This document shows positions 7,628-14,201 of a stretch of 19,761 bases of DNA, piece by piece. The translations under genes and the position numbers were made by a program. The notes beneath the pieces were generated by a model. It ran no database searches. It saw nothing but the letters and a program-made list of their open reading frames with translations, and was not told where the DNA came from. The stretch is from an uncultured bacterium (GTDB lineage Bacteria > Bacillota > Clostridia > Oscillospirales > Acutalibacteraceae). The stretch covers positions 10,466-30,226 of the forward strand of contig CAKXIK010000033.1 of assembly GCA_934875675.1 (NCBI GenBank), in the 5' to 3' direction. Position 1 is the stretch's first letter; every line of letters begins with the position of its first letter.

Positions 7628-8378
7628 TCACCGTCCCACAGGTGCGGCCTATGTAAATCAGATTTTTCATGATCGGATTGAACTTCATGGAGACCGACGT
7701 TTTGGCGACGATGATGCGATTCTTGGCGGAGTCGGTTGGCTTGATGATATTCCGGTTACCTATATCGCCATTGATAAGGGAACCAATATTCAGTCGCGGA
7801 TGAAGAAAAACTTCGGCTGCCCAAAACCCGAGGGTTACCGAAAAGCGCTGCGCCTGATGAAGCAGGCGGAAAAATTCTCTCGTCCGGTCATCTGTTTTGT
7901 GGATACCCAGGGAGCGTTTTGCGGTGCCGATGCAGAGGAGCGGGGTCAGGGAGAAGCAATTGCTGAAAGTATTCTCGAAATGATGGGGCTCAAGGTTCCC
8001 GTAATCTCCATTGTAATCGGTGAGGGCGGAAGCGGCGGCGCATTGGCACTTGCGTCGGCAAACCGTGTTTATATGCTGGAAAACTCGATTTATTCCGTAA
8101 TCAGTCCGGAAGGCTGTGCAAGTATTCTTTGGAAGGATGCCGCAAAGGTGGAGCAGGCTGCCGATGTGCTGCATATCACTGCGGAAGATATGAAAAAGCT
8201 TCATGTTGCCGAAGATGTGATTCCCGAGGATTTTGAACACTTTGATGCAATGTGCAAAAACATTCGTGAGCTGCTCTGCAGAGATATTGGCGAGCTTTCC
8301 GCTCTTTCGCCCGAGCAGTTGCAGCAGACCCGTTACAAACGCTTTCGTCAGTTCGGCATTTATCAGGAAGAAGCATAG
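7590..8378 (+). CDS. accA: Acetyl-CoA carboxylase carboxyltransferase, alpha subunit
   Basis: A 262-residue alpha subunit, shorter than the E. coli protein at the N terminus, as is usual in Clostridia. Key segments are HGDRRFGDD, FVDTQGAFCGADAEERGQ from about residue 103, and the glycine-rich GEGGSGGALAL (144-154) that forms part of the acetyl-CoA site. A strong AAGGAGG inside accD precedes the ATG. The 38-base overlap implies coupled synthesis, which suits the alpha2-beta2 complex. It is the last gene of the fatty-acid operon. I see only a weak 5-bp hairpin (8383-8395) after it, so read-through to the next gene is possible. Confidence 0.95.
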   Translation: MTAYEKLKAARHNHRPTGAAYVNQIFHDRIELHGDRRFGDDDAILGGVGWLDDIPVTYIAIDKGTNIQSRMKKNFGCPKPEGYRKALRLMKQAEKFSRPVICFVDTQGAFCGADAEERGQGEAIAESILEMMGLKVPVISIVIGEGGSGGALALASANRVYMLENSIYSVISPEGCASILWKDAAKVEQAADVLHITAEDMKKLHVAEDVIPEDFEHFDAMCKNIRELLCRDIGELSALSPEQLQQTRYKRFRQFGIYQEEA

Positions 8379-8473
8379 GCAGACAAACTGTTTGTTGGTT
8401 TTATCAGGTATCGCATTTTTAATCATTTACACATAAACAGACGATAAACTCGTTAACCAGACAGACCTTTTGG

Positions 8474-8501
8474 AGCTTCGGCAATGAAAGCCAAGCTCCC
8501 T
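8474..8501 (+). other. Hairpin in the 5' leader of the acyl-CoA synthetase
   Basis: GGAGCTT (8474-8480) pairs with AAGCTCC (8495-8501), and inside it GGC (8482-8484) pairs with GCC (8492-8494) around the loop AATGAAA, with one bulged C. It lies about 10 bases before the GAAAGGA ribosome site of the next gene. There is no U-tract, so it is more likely a leader structure than a terminator. I do not recognise a known riboswitch class. Confidence 0.4.
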
Positions 8502-8524
8502 GACGTTGAAAGGACAGGTTCTTT

Positions 8525-10192
8525 ATGAAACCTCTTTATCATAAATTCAGCCATTCTCAATACGATGAAGCGGGTGTTTTGTGCGGTTTTTCTGTGGAAT
8601 GCCCCGAAAATTTCAATTTTGCGTATGATGTTGTGGATGTAATCGCTGCTCAGGAGCCTGAAAAAACAGCGCTTGTGTGGTGCAACCCCGAGGGAGAAGA
8701 AAAAATTTTTTCTTTTGCTCAGATGAAAGATCTTTCCAACCGCGCGGCAAATTACTTGTTTCGCTGCGGCATCCGCAAAGGCGACCGGGTGATGCTGATG
8801 CTCAAACGCCATTATGAATATTGGTATCTGCTTCTCGCACTGCATAAGCTTGGTGCGGTTGCAGTGCCGGCAACGCATATGCTTAAAAAAAATGACATTG
8901 TTTATCGTGTAGGCACGGCAGGAATCAGCGCGGTGCTTTGTGCGGAAGATGAGGAAATTACGCAAAATATCAGGGAAGCATCGCAAATTTGTTCCGGATT
9001 GACAGGACGGTTCTGCGTGCGTAAGGACATTCCCGGTTTTCGCCGGATTGATATGGAAATGATGGCAGAGAGCGCAGAACTGCAGCGAATCGAAACCGTT
9101 TCCACCGAGCCGTTTATGCTTTATTTCACTTCGGGCACAACCGGCGAGCCTAAGCCGGTTCTGCATGATTACGCTTATCCGCTGGCGCATATTGTCACGG
9201 CAAAGGATTGGCAGGGAGTGCGTGACGGAGGACTTCACCTTTCGGTTGCAGACACCGGATGGGGAAAAGCTTCATGGGGAAAAATTTACGGTCAGTGGCT
9301 GTGCGGTGCGGCGGTGATGGTGTATGATTATGATCGTTTCCATGCAGATGCGCTGATGACGGTACTGCAAAATTACCACGTTACTTCTTTTTGCGCACCG
9401 CCCACGGTTTACCGTCTGCTGATGAAGAGCGGGATGCACAAAACAGGTTTTTCCGGTGTAGAGCAGGTGACAACCGCAGGTGAAGCAATGAACCCGGAGC
9501 TGATCTTCCGTTTCCGGCGTGATACGGGTCTCACAATTCGGGAGGGATATGGACAGACCGAAACAACCATGCTGGTCGGAACATTAGTAGGAAGCGAAGT
9601 GCGCCCCGGATCAATGGGAAAGGCTTCTCCACTTTATCATCTTTGTGTTGCAGACGAACAGGGCAGACCGGTCGCGGATCAGACGGAAGGAGAAATTGTG
9701 GTCATTCCGACCGATGAGCGTCATGTTGGCTTGTGCATTTTCGGTACGGATATTGCTTCGCAGCTGCGCGCTTGGAAGAACGGTGTTTATCACACGGGAG
9801 ATATTGCCCGTCGAGACCGTGACGGTTATTATTGGTATGTCGGACGCAAGGATGATATCATCAAGTCAAGCGGTTATCGCATTTCCCCGTTCGAAGTTGA
9901 AAATGTTCTGGTGCAGCATCCCGCGGTATTTGAATGTGCAGTTACCGGTGTGCCGGACGAAGAACGCGGTTTTTTGGTCAAAGCATCCGTCGTGCTTAAC
10001 GCCGGTTTTGCAGCAGGAGAAGAGCTTGCCGAAGAGCTGAAAAATTTTGTTAAGGAAAACACCGCCTCTTATAAATATCCCAGAATTATCGAATTTGTTT
10101 CGGTTTTACCGAAGACGATCAGTGGAAAAATCAAACGGCACGAAATTCGTAATACGGATGAAAAGCGCAGAACTCCGGTTACTGCGCGCTGA
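8525..10192 (+). CDS. AMP-forming acyl-CoA synthetase (medium-chain-like)
   Basis: A 555-residue member of the ANL adenylating superfamily. It shows the P-loop-like motif SGTTGEPKPV (about 203-212), YGQTE (342-346), HTGD with Asp426, the hinge GRKDDIIKSSGYRISPFEVE, and the C-terminal catalytic Lys535 in ISGKIKR. Sequence around LSVADTGWGKASWGKIYGQWL resembles the acetyl/medium-chain ACSM branch. It should activate a free carboxylic acid to its CoA thioester via an acyl-adenylate. Placement after the fatty-acid operon suggests uptake and reuse of exogenous short- or medium-chain acids, but the substrate cannot be assigned. GAAAGGACAGG precedes the ATG. Confidence 0.88.
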   Translation: MKPLYHKFSHSQYDEAGVLCGFSVECPENFNFAYDVVDVIAAQEPEKTALVWCNPEGEEKIFSFAQMKDLSNRAANYLFRCGIRKGDRVMLMLKRHYEYWYLLLALHKLGAVAVPATHMLKKNDIVYRVGTAGISAVLCAEDEEITQNIREASQICSGLTGRFCVRKDIPGFRRIDMEMMAESAELQRIETVSTEPFMLYFTSGTTGEPKPVLHDYAYPLAHIVTAKDWQGVRDGGLHLSVADTGWGKASWGKIYGQWLCGAAVMVYDYDRFHADALMTVLQNYHVTSFCAPPTVYRLLMKSGMHKTGFSGVEQVTTAGEAMNPELIFRFRRDTGLTIREGYGQTETTMLVGTLVGSEVRPGSMGKASPLYHLCVADEQGRPVADQTEGEIVVIPTDERHVGLCIFGTDIASQLRAWKNGVYHTGDIARRDRDGYYWYVGRKDDIIKSSGYRISPFEVENVLVQHPAVFECAVTGVPDEERGFLVKASVVLNAGFAAGEELAEELKNFVKENTASYKYPRIIEFVSVLPKTISGKIKRHEIRNTDEKRRTPVTAR

Positions 10193-10199
10193 TAATAAT

Positions 10200-10238
10200 C
10201 ACAAGAAACCGTCGATAATTTATCGGCGGTTTCTTGTG
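10200..10238. terminator. Strong 18-bp hairpin after the acyl-CoA synthetase gene
   Basis: Bases 10200-10217 pair with 10221-10238 over 18 base pairs, with a single G-T wobble and a 3-base loop. It begins a few bases past the synthetase stop codon, the place for a terminator. The expected run of T after the stem is absent; the next bases are GATGGAAGG. It may therefore be an atypical terminator or a transcript-end stabilising stem. Confidence 0.6.
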
Positions 10239-10293
10239 GATGGAAGGAAAGGAAAATTTCGGGTGAAATTTATCTCGCCCCACGGAATCTTAA

Positions 10294-10322
10294 TTGCATT
10301 TTAATATATAATATGGTATAAT
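10294..10322 (+). promoter_or_regulatory. Sigma-A-type promoter for nfeD-SPFH
   Basis: TTGCAT (10294-10299), a 17-base spacer and a consensus TATAAT (10317-10322), with TG one base before the -10 element (extended -10). The surrounding DNA is AT-rich and non-coding. It lies about 60 bases before the first gene of the pair. The -35 match is only half of consensus. Confidence 0.7.
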
Positions 10323-10384
10323 CAATTAACAAAAGTGTTCAATTGGTTGAAATTTGTTTTAACCGAACACAGGAGGTGAGCATT

Positions 10385-10840
10385 ATGCCTGAACAGGAAG
10401 CTTTAATTTGGCTGGGTGTTGTAGTTGTGTGCGTCATTGTGGAAGCATTGACCGCTCAGCTGATTTCCATCTGGTTTGTGGCGGGTGGAATTGCCGCACT
10501 GATTGCGTGCCTTTTCGGCGTTGGTTTTTGGTGGCAGCTGGCGAGTTTTTTAATAGTATCTACGATTACATTAGCTGCAACCAGACCGTTCGTTAAAAAA
10601 ATGCTTGTTCGTAAAAAGGTCTGTACCAATGCGGACCGCGTGATTGGCATGACGGCGGTGGTGACGGAGGAGATTAACAACAATATCGGGCAGGGACTTG
10701 TTAATGTTTCCGGAAATATCTGGTCTGCCCGCTCGGTAGACCAATCTGTGATTCCCGTTGGGAGCAGCGTGCAGGTGCAGGCAATTCAGGGTGTAAAATT
10801 GATGGTGCTGCCGGTAGCAGTGCCGGAGCACACGGTCTGA
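10385..10840 (+). CDS. NfeD-like membrane protein
   Basis: A 151-residue protein with three predicted membrane helices (about residues 7-24, 28-44 and 49-66) and a C-terminal OB-fold-like domain (about 82-145, with GMTAVVTEEI and VSGNIWSARS). This is the short NfeD form without the N-terminal ClpP-like protease domain. Such proteins are typically paired with SPFH proteins and are thought to help organise membrane microdomains or membrane protein quality control. The ATG at 10385 follows AGGAGGTG by 8 bases; the open frame continues upstream but lacks a comparable site. The SPFH gene follows 28 bases later. Confidence 0.88.
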   Translation: MPEQEALIWLGVVVVCVIVEALTAQLISIWFVAGGIAALIACLFGVGFWWQLASFLIVSTITLAATRPFVKKMLVRKKVCTNADRVIGMTAVVTEEINNNIGQGLVNVSGNIWSARSVDQSVIPVGSSVQVQAIQGVKLMVLPVAVPEHTV

Positions 10841-10868
10841 TTAAAAAAGATAAAAGGGGAGAATGTTT

Positions 10869-11804
10869 ATGTGGCCTTACATTATTGCAGGTTTGGTTAT
10901 TCTTGTTCTGATTGTCCTTATTGCAAATATTAAAATTGTTCCGCAGGCAAATGCGTTTGTTGTGGAGCGTTTGGGTGCCTATTCGGCAACATGGGAAACG
11001 GGTTTGCACTGGAAAATTCCGTTTATTGAGAAGGTTTCGCGCAAGGTTTCCAAGAAGGAACAGGTAATCGATTTTCCACCTCAGCCTGTTATTACAAAAG
11101 ATAACGTCACAATGCAGATCGATACCGTTGTTTATTTTCAGATTACCGATCCAAAGCTTTATACCTATGGTGTGGAACGCCCGGTTTCTGCAATTGAGAA
11201 CCTGACAGCAACGACACTGCGTAATATCATCGGCGATCTGGAACTGGATCATACGCTGACCTCCCGCGATGTGATCAACACAAAAATCCGTGTCATTCTT
11301 GATGAAGCGACCGATGCATGGGGAATCAAGATTAACCGTGTAGAGCTGAAAAATATTATGCCCCCGCGCGAAATTCAGGAGGCAATGGAGAAGCAGATGA
11401 AGGCAGAGCGTGAACGCCGCGAAGCCATTCTGCGTGCAGAGGGTGAAAAGCGCAGCGAGATTCTGGTTGCCGAAGGTCATAAGGAATCTGCGATTCTGCG
11501 TGCAGATGCTGTCAAGGAGTCCAAAATCCGTGAAGCTGCCGGTGAAGCGGAAGCAATTATGTCGATTCAGCGTGCTATGGCAGATAGCATCAAGCTGCTC
11601 AATGAAGCGGCTCCGTCTGATAAAGTTATCGCGCTCAAGAGTCTGGAAACGTTCACAAAGGTCGCAGACGGCAAAGCAACTAAAATCATTATTCCGTCCG
11701 AAATTCAGTCGTTGGCTGGTCTTGCAGCATCTCTGAAAGAATTGATGACCGATCAGGAACAGCTTCCCGAAAAGATTGAAACAAGTGCAAAAAAAATTCA
11801 ATAA
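10869..11804 (+). CDS. SPFH/band 7 (stomatin-like) membrane protein
   Basis: A 311-residue protein with an N-terminal membrane helix (residues 4-20), an SPFH domain from about 24 to 170 (IVPQANAFVVERLGAY, FQITDPKLYTY, IMPPREIQEAME), and a charged alanine-rich coiled coil (about 172-235) with repeating EG-K/R-E units. The family forms large ring or cage assemblies at the membrane, often with FtsH or NfeD partners. The upstream ATG at 10863 lies only one base after GGGGAG; the ATG at 10869 has seven-base spacing, so I chose it. The nearest named homolog type is QmcA/stomatin rather than flotillin, which is longer. Confidence 0.9.
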   Translation: MWPYIIAGLVILVLIVLIANIKIVPQANAFVVERLGAYSATWETGLHWKIPFIEKVSRKVSKKEQVIDFPPQPVITKDNVTMQIDTVVYFQITDPKLYTYGVERPVSAIENLTATTLRNIIGDLELDHTLTSRDVINTKIRVILDEATDAWGIKINRVELKNIMPPREIQEAMEKQMKAERERREAILRAEGEKRSEILVAEGHKESAILRADAVKESKIREAAGEAEAIMSIQRAMADSIKLLNEAAPSDKVIALKSLETFTKVADGKATKIIIPSEIQSLAGLAASLKELMTDQEQLPEKIETSAKKIQ

Positions 11805-11828
11805 CAATATAAAGTTATACAAATAATA

Positions 11829-11892
11829 AATAGCCGTGTGCACGTTATTTTTTCAGAGTTACAAAAAACCTGAAAGGCGCGCTGCGGCTATT
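11829..11892. repeat. Long imperfect hairpin between the SPFH gene and purE
   Basis: The outer arms AATAGCCG (11829-11836) and CGGCTATT (11885-11892) are perfectly complementary. An inner pair, TTTCAG (11851-11856) and CTGAAA (11870-11875), is nested inside, and a few pairs are possible between them (11838-11841 with 11879-11882). It could end the SPFH transcript or be part of the purE leader. There is no clean U-tract on the plus strand. Confidence 0.45.
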
Positions 11893-11957
11893 GCATTTTG
11901 CGCTGGAATCCCGTAAACTGTATATATATTGTGGAATATAAATGCAGCATAAGAACC

Positions 11958-11977
11958 GGAAAGGAATGGTCATCAGT
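11958..11977 (+). promoter_or_regulatory. Extended start motif before a small leader ORF
   Basis: GGAAAGGAATGGTCATCAGT precedes a TTG codon at 11978. It differs from the purE copy 194 bases downstream at only three of 20 positions. This is the only one of the five copies not followed by a recognised gene. Confidence 0.5.
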
Positions 11978-12133
11978 TTGAAAAGCATTGTTTTCAAGCA
12001 ACATGCCCAATGGAACACCTGTGGGGTTTTGCGCAAATTTTTAGTTGATAAACGACCGTATCGATCTGTTTCGGTCGTTTTTTATTTTTTTACGCCCACG
12101 TTTGCAGTGTGGATATGCGGATTTCAATTTTGA
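11978..12133 (+). CDS. Possible small leader ORF (51 residues)
   Basis: A TTG-initiated ORF of 51 codons preceded by a complete copy of the extended start motif. The product is not recognised: it begins MKSIVFKQHAQW and has a hydrophobic, aromatic-rich second half (VVFYFF, FAVWICGF). Part of that half is simply the translation of the terminator-like stem and its T-run, which argues against a conserved protein. It may be a translated leader that influences the attenuator, or a chance ORF. Stop at 12133, 38 bases before purE. Confidence 0.25.
   Translation: MKSIVFKQHAQWNTCGVLRKFLVDKRPYRSVSVVFYFFTPTFAVWICGFQF
12051..12090 (+). terminator. Intrinsic terminator or attenuator before purE
   Basis: AACGACCG (12051-12058) pairs with CGGTCGTT (12072-12079), followed by a T-rich run (TTTTTATTTTTTT). 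It sits about 80 bases before the purE start. It could end upstream transcription, with a promoter hidden closer to purE, or act as a regulated attenuator for the purine operon. No alternative antiterminator pairing is obvious by eye. Confidence 0.65.
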
Positions 12134-12151
12134 TTCGGAAGCCGTATGAAT

Positions 12152-12171
12152 GGAAAGGAATGGTCGTCAAG
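12152..12171 (+). promoter_or_regulatory. Extended start motif before purE
   Basis: GGAAAGGAATGGTCGTCAAG directly precedes the purE ATG, with 13 bases from GGAAAGG to the start. The in-frame ATG inside the motif (12160) is only one base from GGAAAGG and is unlikely to be used unless the shorter GGA alone pairs. Confidence 0.6.
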
Positions 12172-12669
12172 ATGAAAAAAGTTGCAGTAATTATGGGAAG
12201 CGACAGCGATTTCCCGGTTGTATCCAAGGCGATTCAGACGTTAAAGAGCTTTTCGGTTCCGGTGGAGGCACATGTCATGTCAGCACATCGTACCCCGGAG
12301 GCTGCTGCGGATTTTTCGCAAAATGCAAAGGATAATGGTTTTGGTGTTATTATTGCAGCGGCGGGCAAAGCAGCTCACCTCGCGGGTGTGCTTGCCGCAC
12401 ACACTACTTTGCCGGTGATTGGTATTCCGATTAAATCTTCCACCTTTGACGGTCTGGATGCTCTGCTTGCCACGGTTCAGATGCCCAGCGGCATTCCGGT
12501 TGCAACCGTTGCAGTGGATGGTGCCGAAAACGCTGCTCTGCTTGCAGTGCAGATGCTTGCTCTTTCTGACGAATCCCTGACACAAAAGCTTGCACAAAAG
12601 AAAATTGATATGAAGAACGGTGTTGCAGAAAAAGATGAAAAGCTGCAGAAAGCCGTTGCCGAACTGTAA
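12172..12669 (+). CDS. purE: 5-(carboxyamino)imidazole ribonucleotide mutase
   Basis: A 165-residue PurE. Motifs are GSDSD (9-13), SAHRTP (37-42, with His39), AGKAAHLAG (64-72), and LATVQMPSGIPVATVAVDGAENAALLA. The overall pattern fits class I PurE, which converts N5-CAIR to CAIR, although the classical AGGAAHLPG loop is altered to AGKAAHLAG. Class I enzymes normally need PurK to supply N5-CAIR, but no purK is adjacent. Starting at 12172 gives the standard N terminus. purF follows after 50 bases. Confidence 0.93.
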   Translation: MKKVAVIMGSDSDFPVVSKAIQTLKSFSVPVEAHVMSAHRTPEAAADFSQNAKDNGFGVIIAAAGKAAHLAGVLAAHTTLPVIGIPIKSSTFDGLDALLATVQMPSGIPVATVAVDGAENAALLAVQMLALSDESLTQKLAQKKIDMKNGVAEKDEKLQKAVAEL

Positions 12670-12719
12670 GAAAAGCAAATTACATTTCATCTTGCTCTGA
12701 AAAAAGGAGGCAGTCCGGC

Positions 12720-14162
12720 ATGAATATGGACAAACCACATGAGGAATGCGGTGTATTCGGGATTTATAACACGACCGGATGTAATGTGGTGCATGAAACG
12801 TTTCTTGCGCTTTATGCACAGCAGCATCGGGGGCAGGAAAGCTGCGGAATCGCGGTCAGTGACGACGGCGTTTTTCGCGCATACAAAGATCAGGGGCTTG
12901 TTTCGCAGGTGTTTCATCAGCGCACGCTCGATTCCCTTGGCAATGGGCTGATTGCAATTGGTCATGTGCGCTATTCGCCCAGCGATGAGTTGGAACGTGC
13001 TAATGCACAGCCGCTTGTTATTCGCTACGCAAAGGGCAGCCTTGCGGTGGCGATGAACGGTGCATTGGTGAACGCTTACGAAATTAAGAATAAATTGAAG
13101 GTTGGCGGTGCAATTTTTCAAACTACGAGCAATGCAGAGATTATTTCCTATGTGATTGCGCGGGAACGACTGCAAACCATTACGATTGAAGATGCGGTAC
13201 AAAACGCAATGGATCACCTGAAGGGTGCTTATTCAATGGTTGTCATGAGCCCTCACAAGCTGATTGCAGCGCGCGACCCCAACGGTTTTCGTCCGCTTTG
13301 CATGGGTCAGCTCAACGGAAATCCGATTTTCGCCTCCGAATCGTGCGCAATTGAAAGCATCGGCGGGGAATTTATTCGGGACGTTCGTCCCGGCGAGGTG
13401 GTTGTCTGTGACGAAGACGGCGTGCGCAGTCTGACGAAGCATTGCGGTGGAAAAAGCTCGTTTTGTCTGTTTGAGTACATTTATTTTGCCCGTCCCGATT
13501 CTATTATTGAGAAGACGAGCGTTCACTTTGCCCGCCGCCGTGCCGGTGCATTTCTTGCGCAGGAGTCTCCGGTGGAGGCAGATATGGTCTGCGGTGTGCC
13601 GGATTCCGGCTTGGATGCCGCCTTGGGCTATGCGGAGGAATCCGGGATTCCCTATGGCACGGCATTAATCAAGAACCGATACATCGGGCGCACATTTATT
13701 CAGGATACGCAGCTGCATCGTCAGGCATCGGTGCAGGTCAAGCTGAATGCGCTCAAATCCGCGGTGGATGGCAAACGGATTGTTCTGGTGGATGATTCCA
13801 TTGTGCGCGGAACCACCTGCAGTCACATTGTCGGTATGTTGCGCCACGCAGGAGCAAAAGAGGTTCATCTGCGTGTTACAGCGCCGCCGTTCCGGTTCCC
13901 GTGCTTCTTCGGCACCGATATCCGTGATAAAAAAAGCCTGATTGCATGGCGAATGAACGCGGAGGAAATGACGCAATCCATCGGCGCAGATTCCATTGGC
14001 TTTCTCAGCCTGGAGCACGCACGGCAGATCGCCGGGAACGACTGCGGGCTTTGTGACGCATGCTTCACCGGTGACTACCCATTGCCGGTTCCGGAAGAAT
14101 GGCCCACCAGCAAGTATGAACAAAAGATTATCCAATTGGAAGTTGATCCACGGAACCATTGA
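12720..14162 (+). CDS. purF: Amidophosphoribosyltransferase (Fe-S type)
   Basis: A 480-residue enzyme for the first committed purine step, PRPP plus glutamine to phosphoribosylamine. The N-terminal Ntn glutaminase domain has Cys10 preceded by a nine-residue leader ending in Glu-Glu, as in self-processing B. subtilis-type PurF. The phosphoribosyltransferase domain has the PRPP loop LVDDSIVRGTT (356-366). Four cysteines, Cys249, Cys395, Cys442 and Cys445, match the 4Fe-4S ligands of the B. subtilis enzyme, so oxygen sensitivity is expected. AAGGAGG lies nine bases before the ATG. purM follows after 39 bases. Confidence 0.96.
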   Translation: MNMDKPHEECGVFGIYNTTGCNVVHETFLALYAQQHRGQESCGIAVSDDGVFRAYKDQGLVSQVFHQRTLDSLGNGLIAIGHVRYSPSDELERANAQPLVIRYAKGSLAVAMNGALVNAYEIKNKLKVGGAIFQTTSNAEIISYVIARERLQTITIEDAVQNAMDHLKGAYSMVVMSPHKLIAARDPNGFRPLCMGQLNGNPIFASESCAIESIGGEFIRDVRPGEVVVCDEDGVRSLTKHCGGKSSFCLFEYIYFARPDSIIEKTSVHFARRRAGAFLAQESPVEADMVCGVPDSGLDAALGYAEESGIPYGTALIKNRYIGRTFIQDTQLHRQASVQVKLNALKSAVDGKRIVLVDDSIVRGTTCSHIVGMLRHAGAKEVHLRVTAPPFRFPCFFGTDIRDKKSLIAWRMNAEEMTQSIGADSIGFLSLEHARQIAGNDCGLCDACFTGDYPLPVPEEWPTSKYEQKIIQLEVDPRNH

Positions 14163-14201
14163 TTCCGATTATTTTATAATTTGAAAGGAAGGCATCTTTT
14201 C

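Larger units (their letters stand above)
11805..12171 (+). other. Structured leader region upstream of purE (367 bases)
   Basis: This gap holds, in order, a long imperfect hairpin (11829-11892), an AT-rich stretch with TATATATATT, a copy of the extended start motif followed by a possible small ORF (11978-12133), and an intrinsic-terminator-like hairpin (12051-12090). The second motif copy then precedes purE. I searched by eye for the guanine/adenine, PRPP (ykkC 2b) and ZTP riboswitch cores and did not find them. No convincing sigma-A promoter stands out; TTGCAT (11891) with TAAACT (11914) is a weak candidate. Confidence 0.5.

Noticed and set aside
8383..8406. Possible terminator after accA
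   Set aside because: The stem is only five A/T-rich pairs (ACAAA/TTTGT) and the following T-run is broken, so it is too weak to call.
10360..10372. AACCGAACAC before nfeD, resembling a PurR PurBox (CCGAAC core)
   Set aside because: It precedes nfeD rather than a purine gene, there is only one box, and no such box is seen before purE or purD. A short match of this kind is expected by chance.
11805..12171. Guanine/adenine, PRPP (ykkC 2b) or ZTP riboswitch before purE
   Set aside because: None of the conserved core segments of these classes could be found by eye, such as the TTTCTAC core of purine riboswitches or the GGTCGTGAC-like segment of ZTP.
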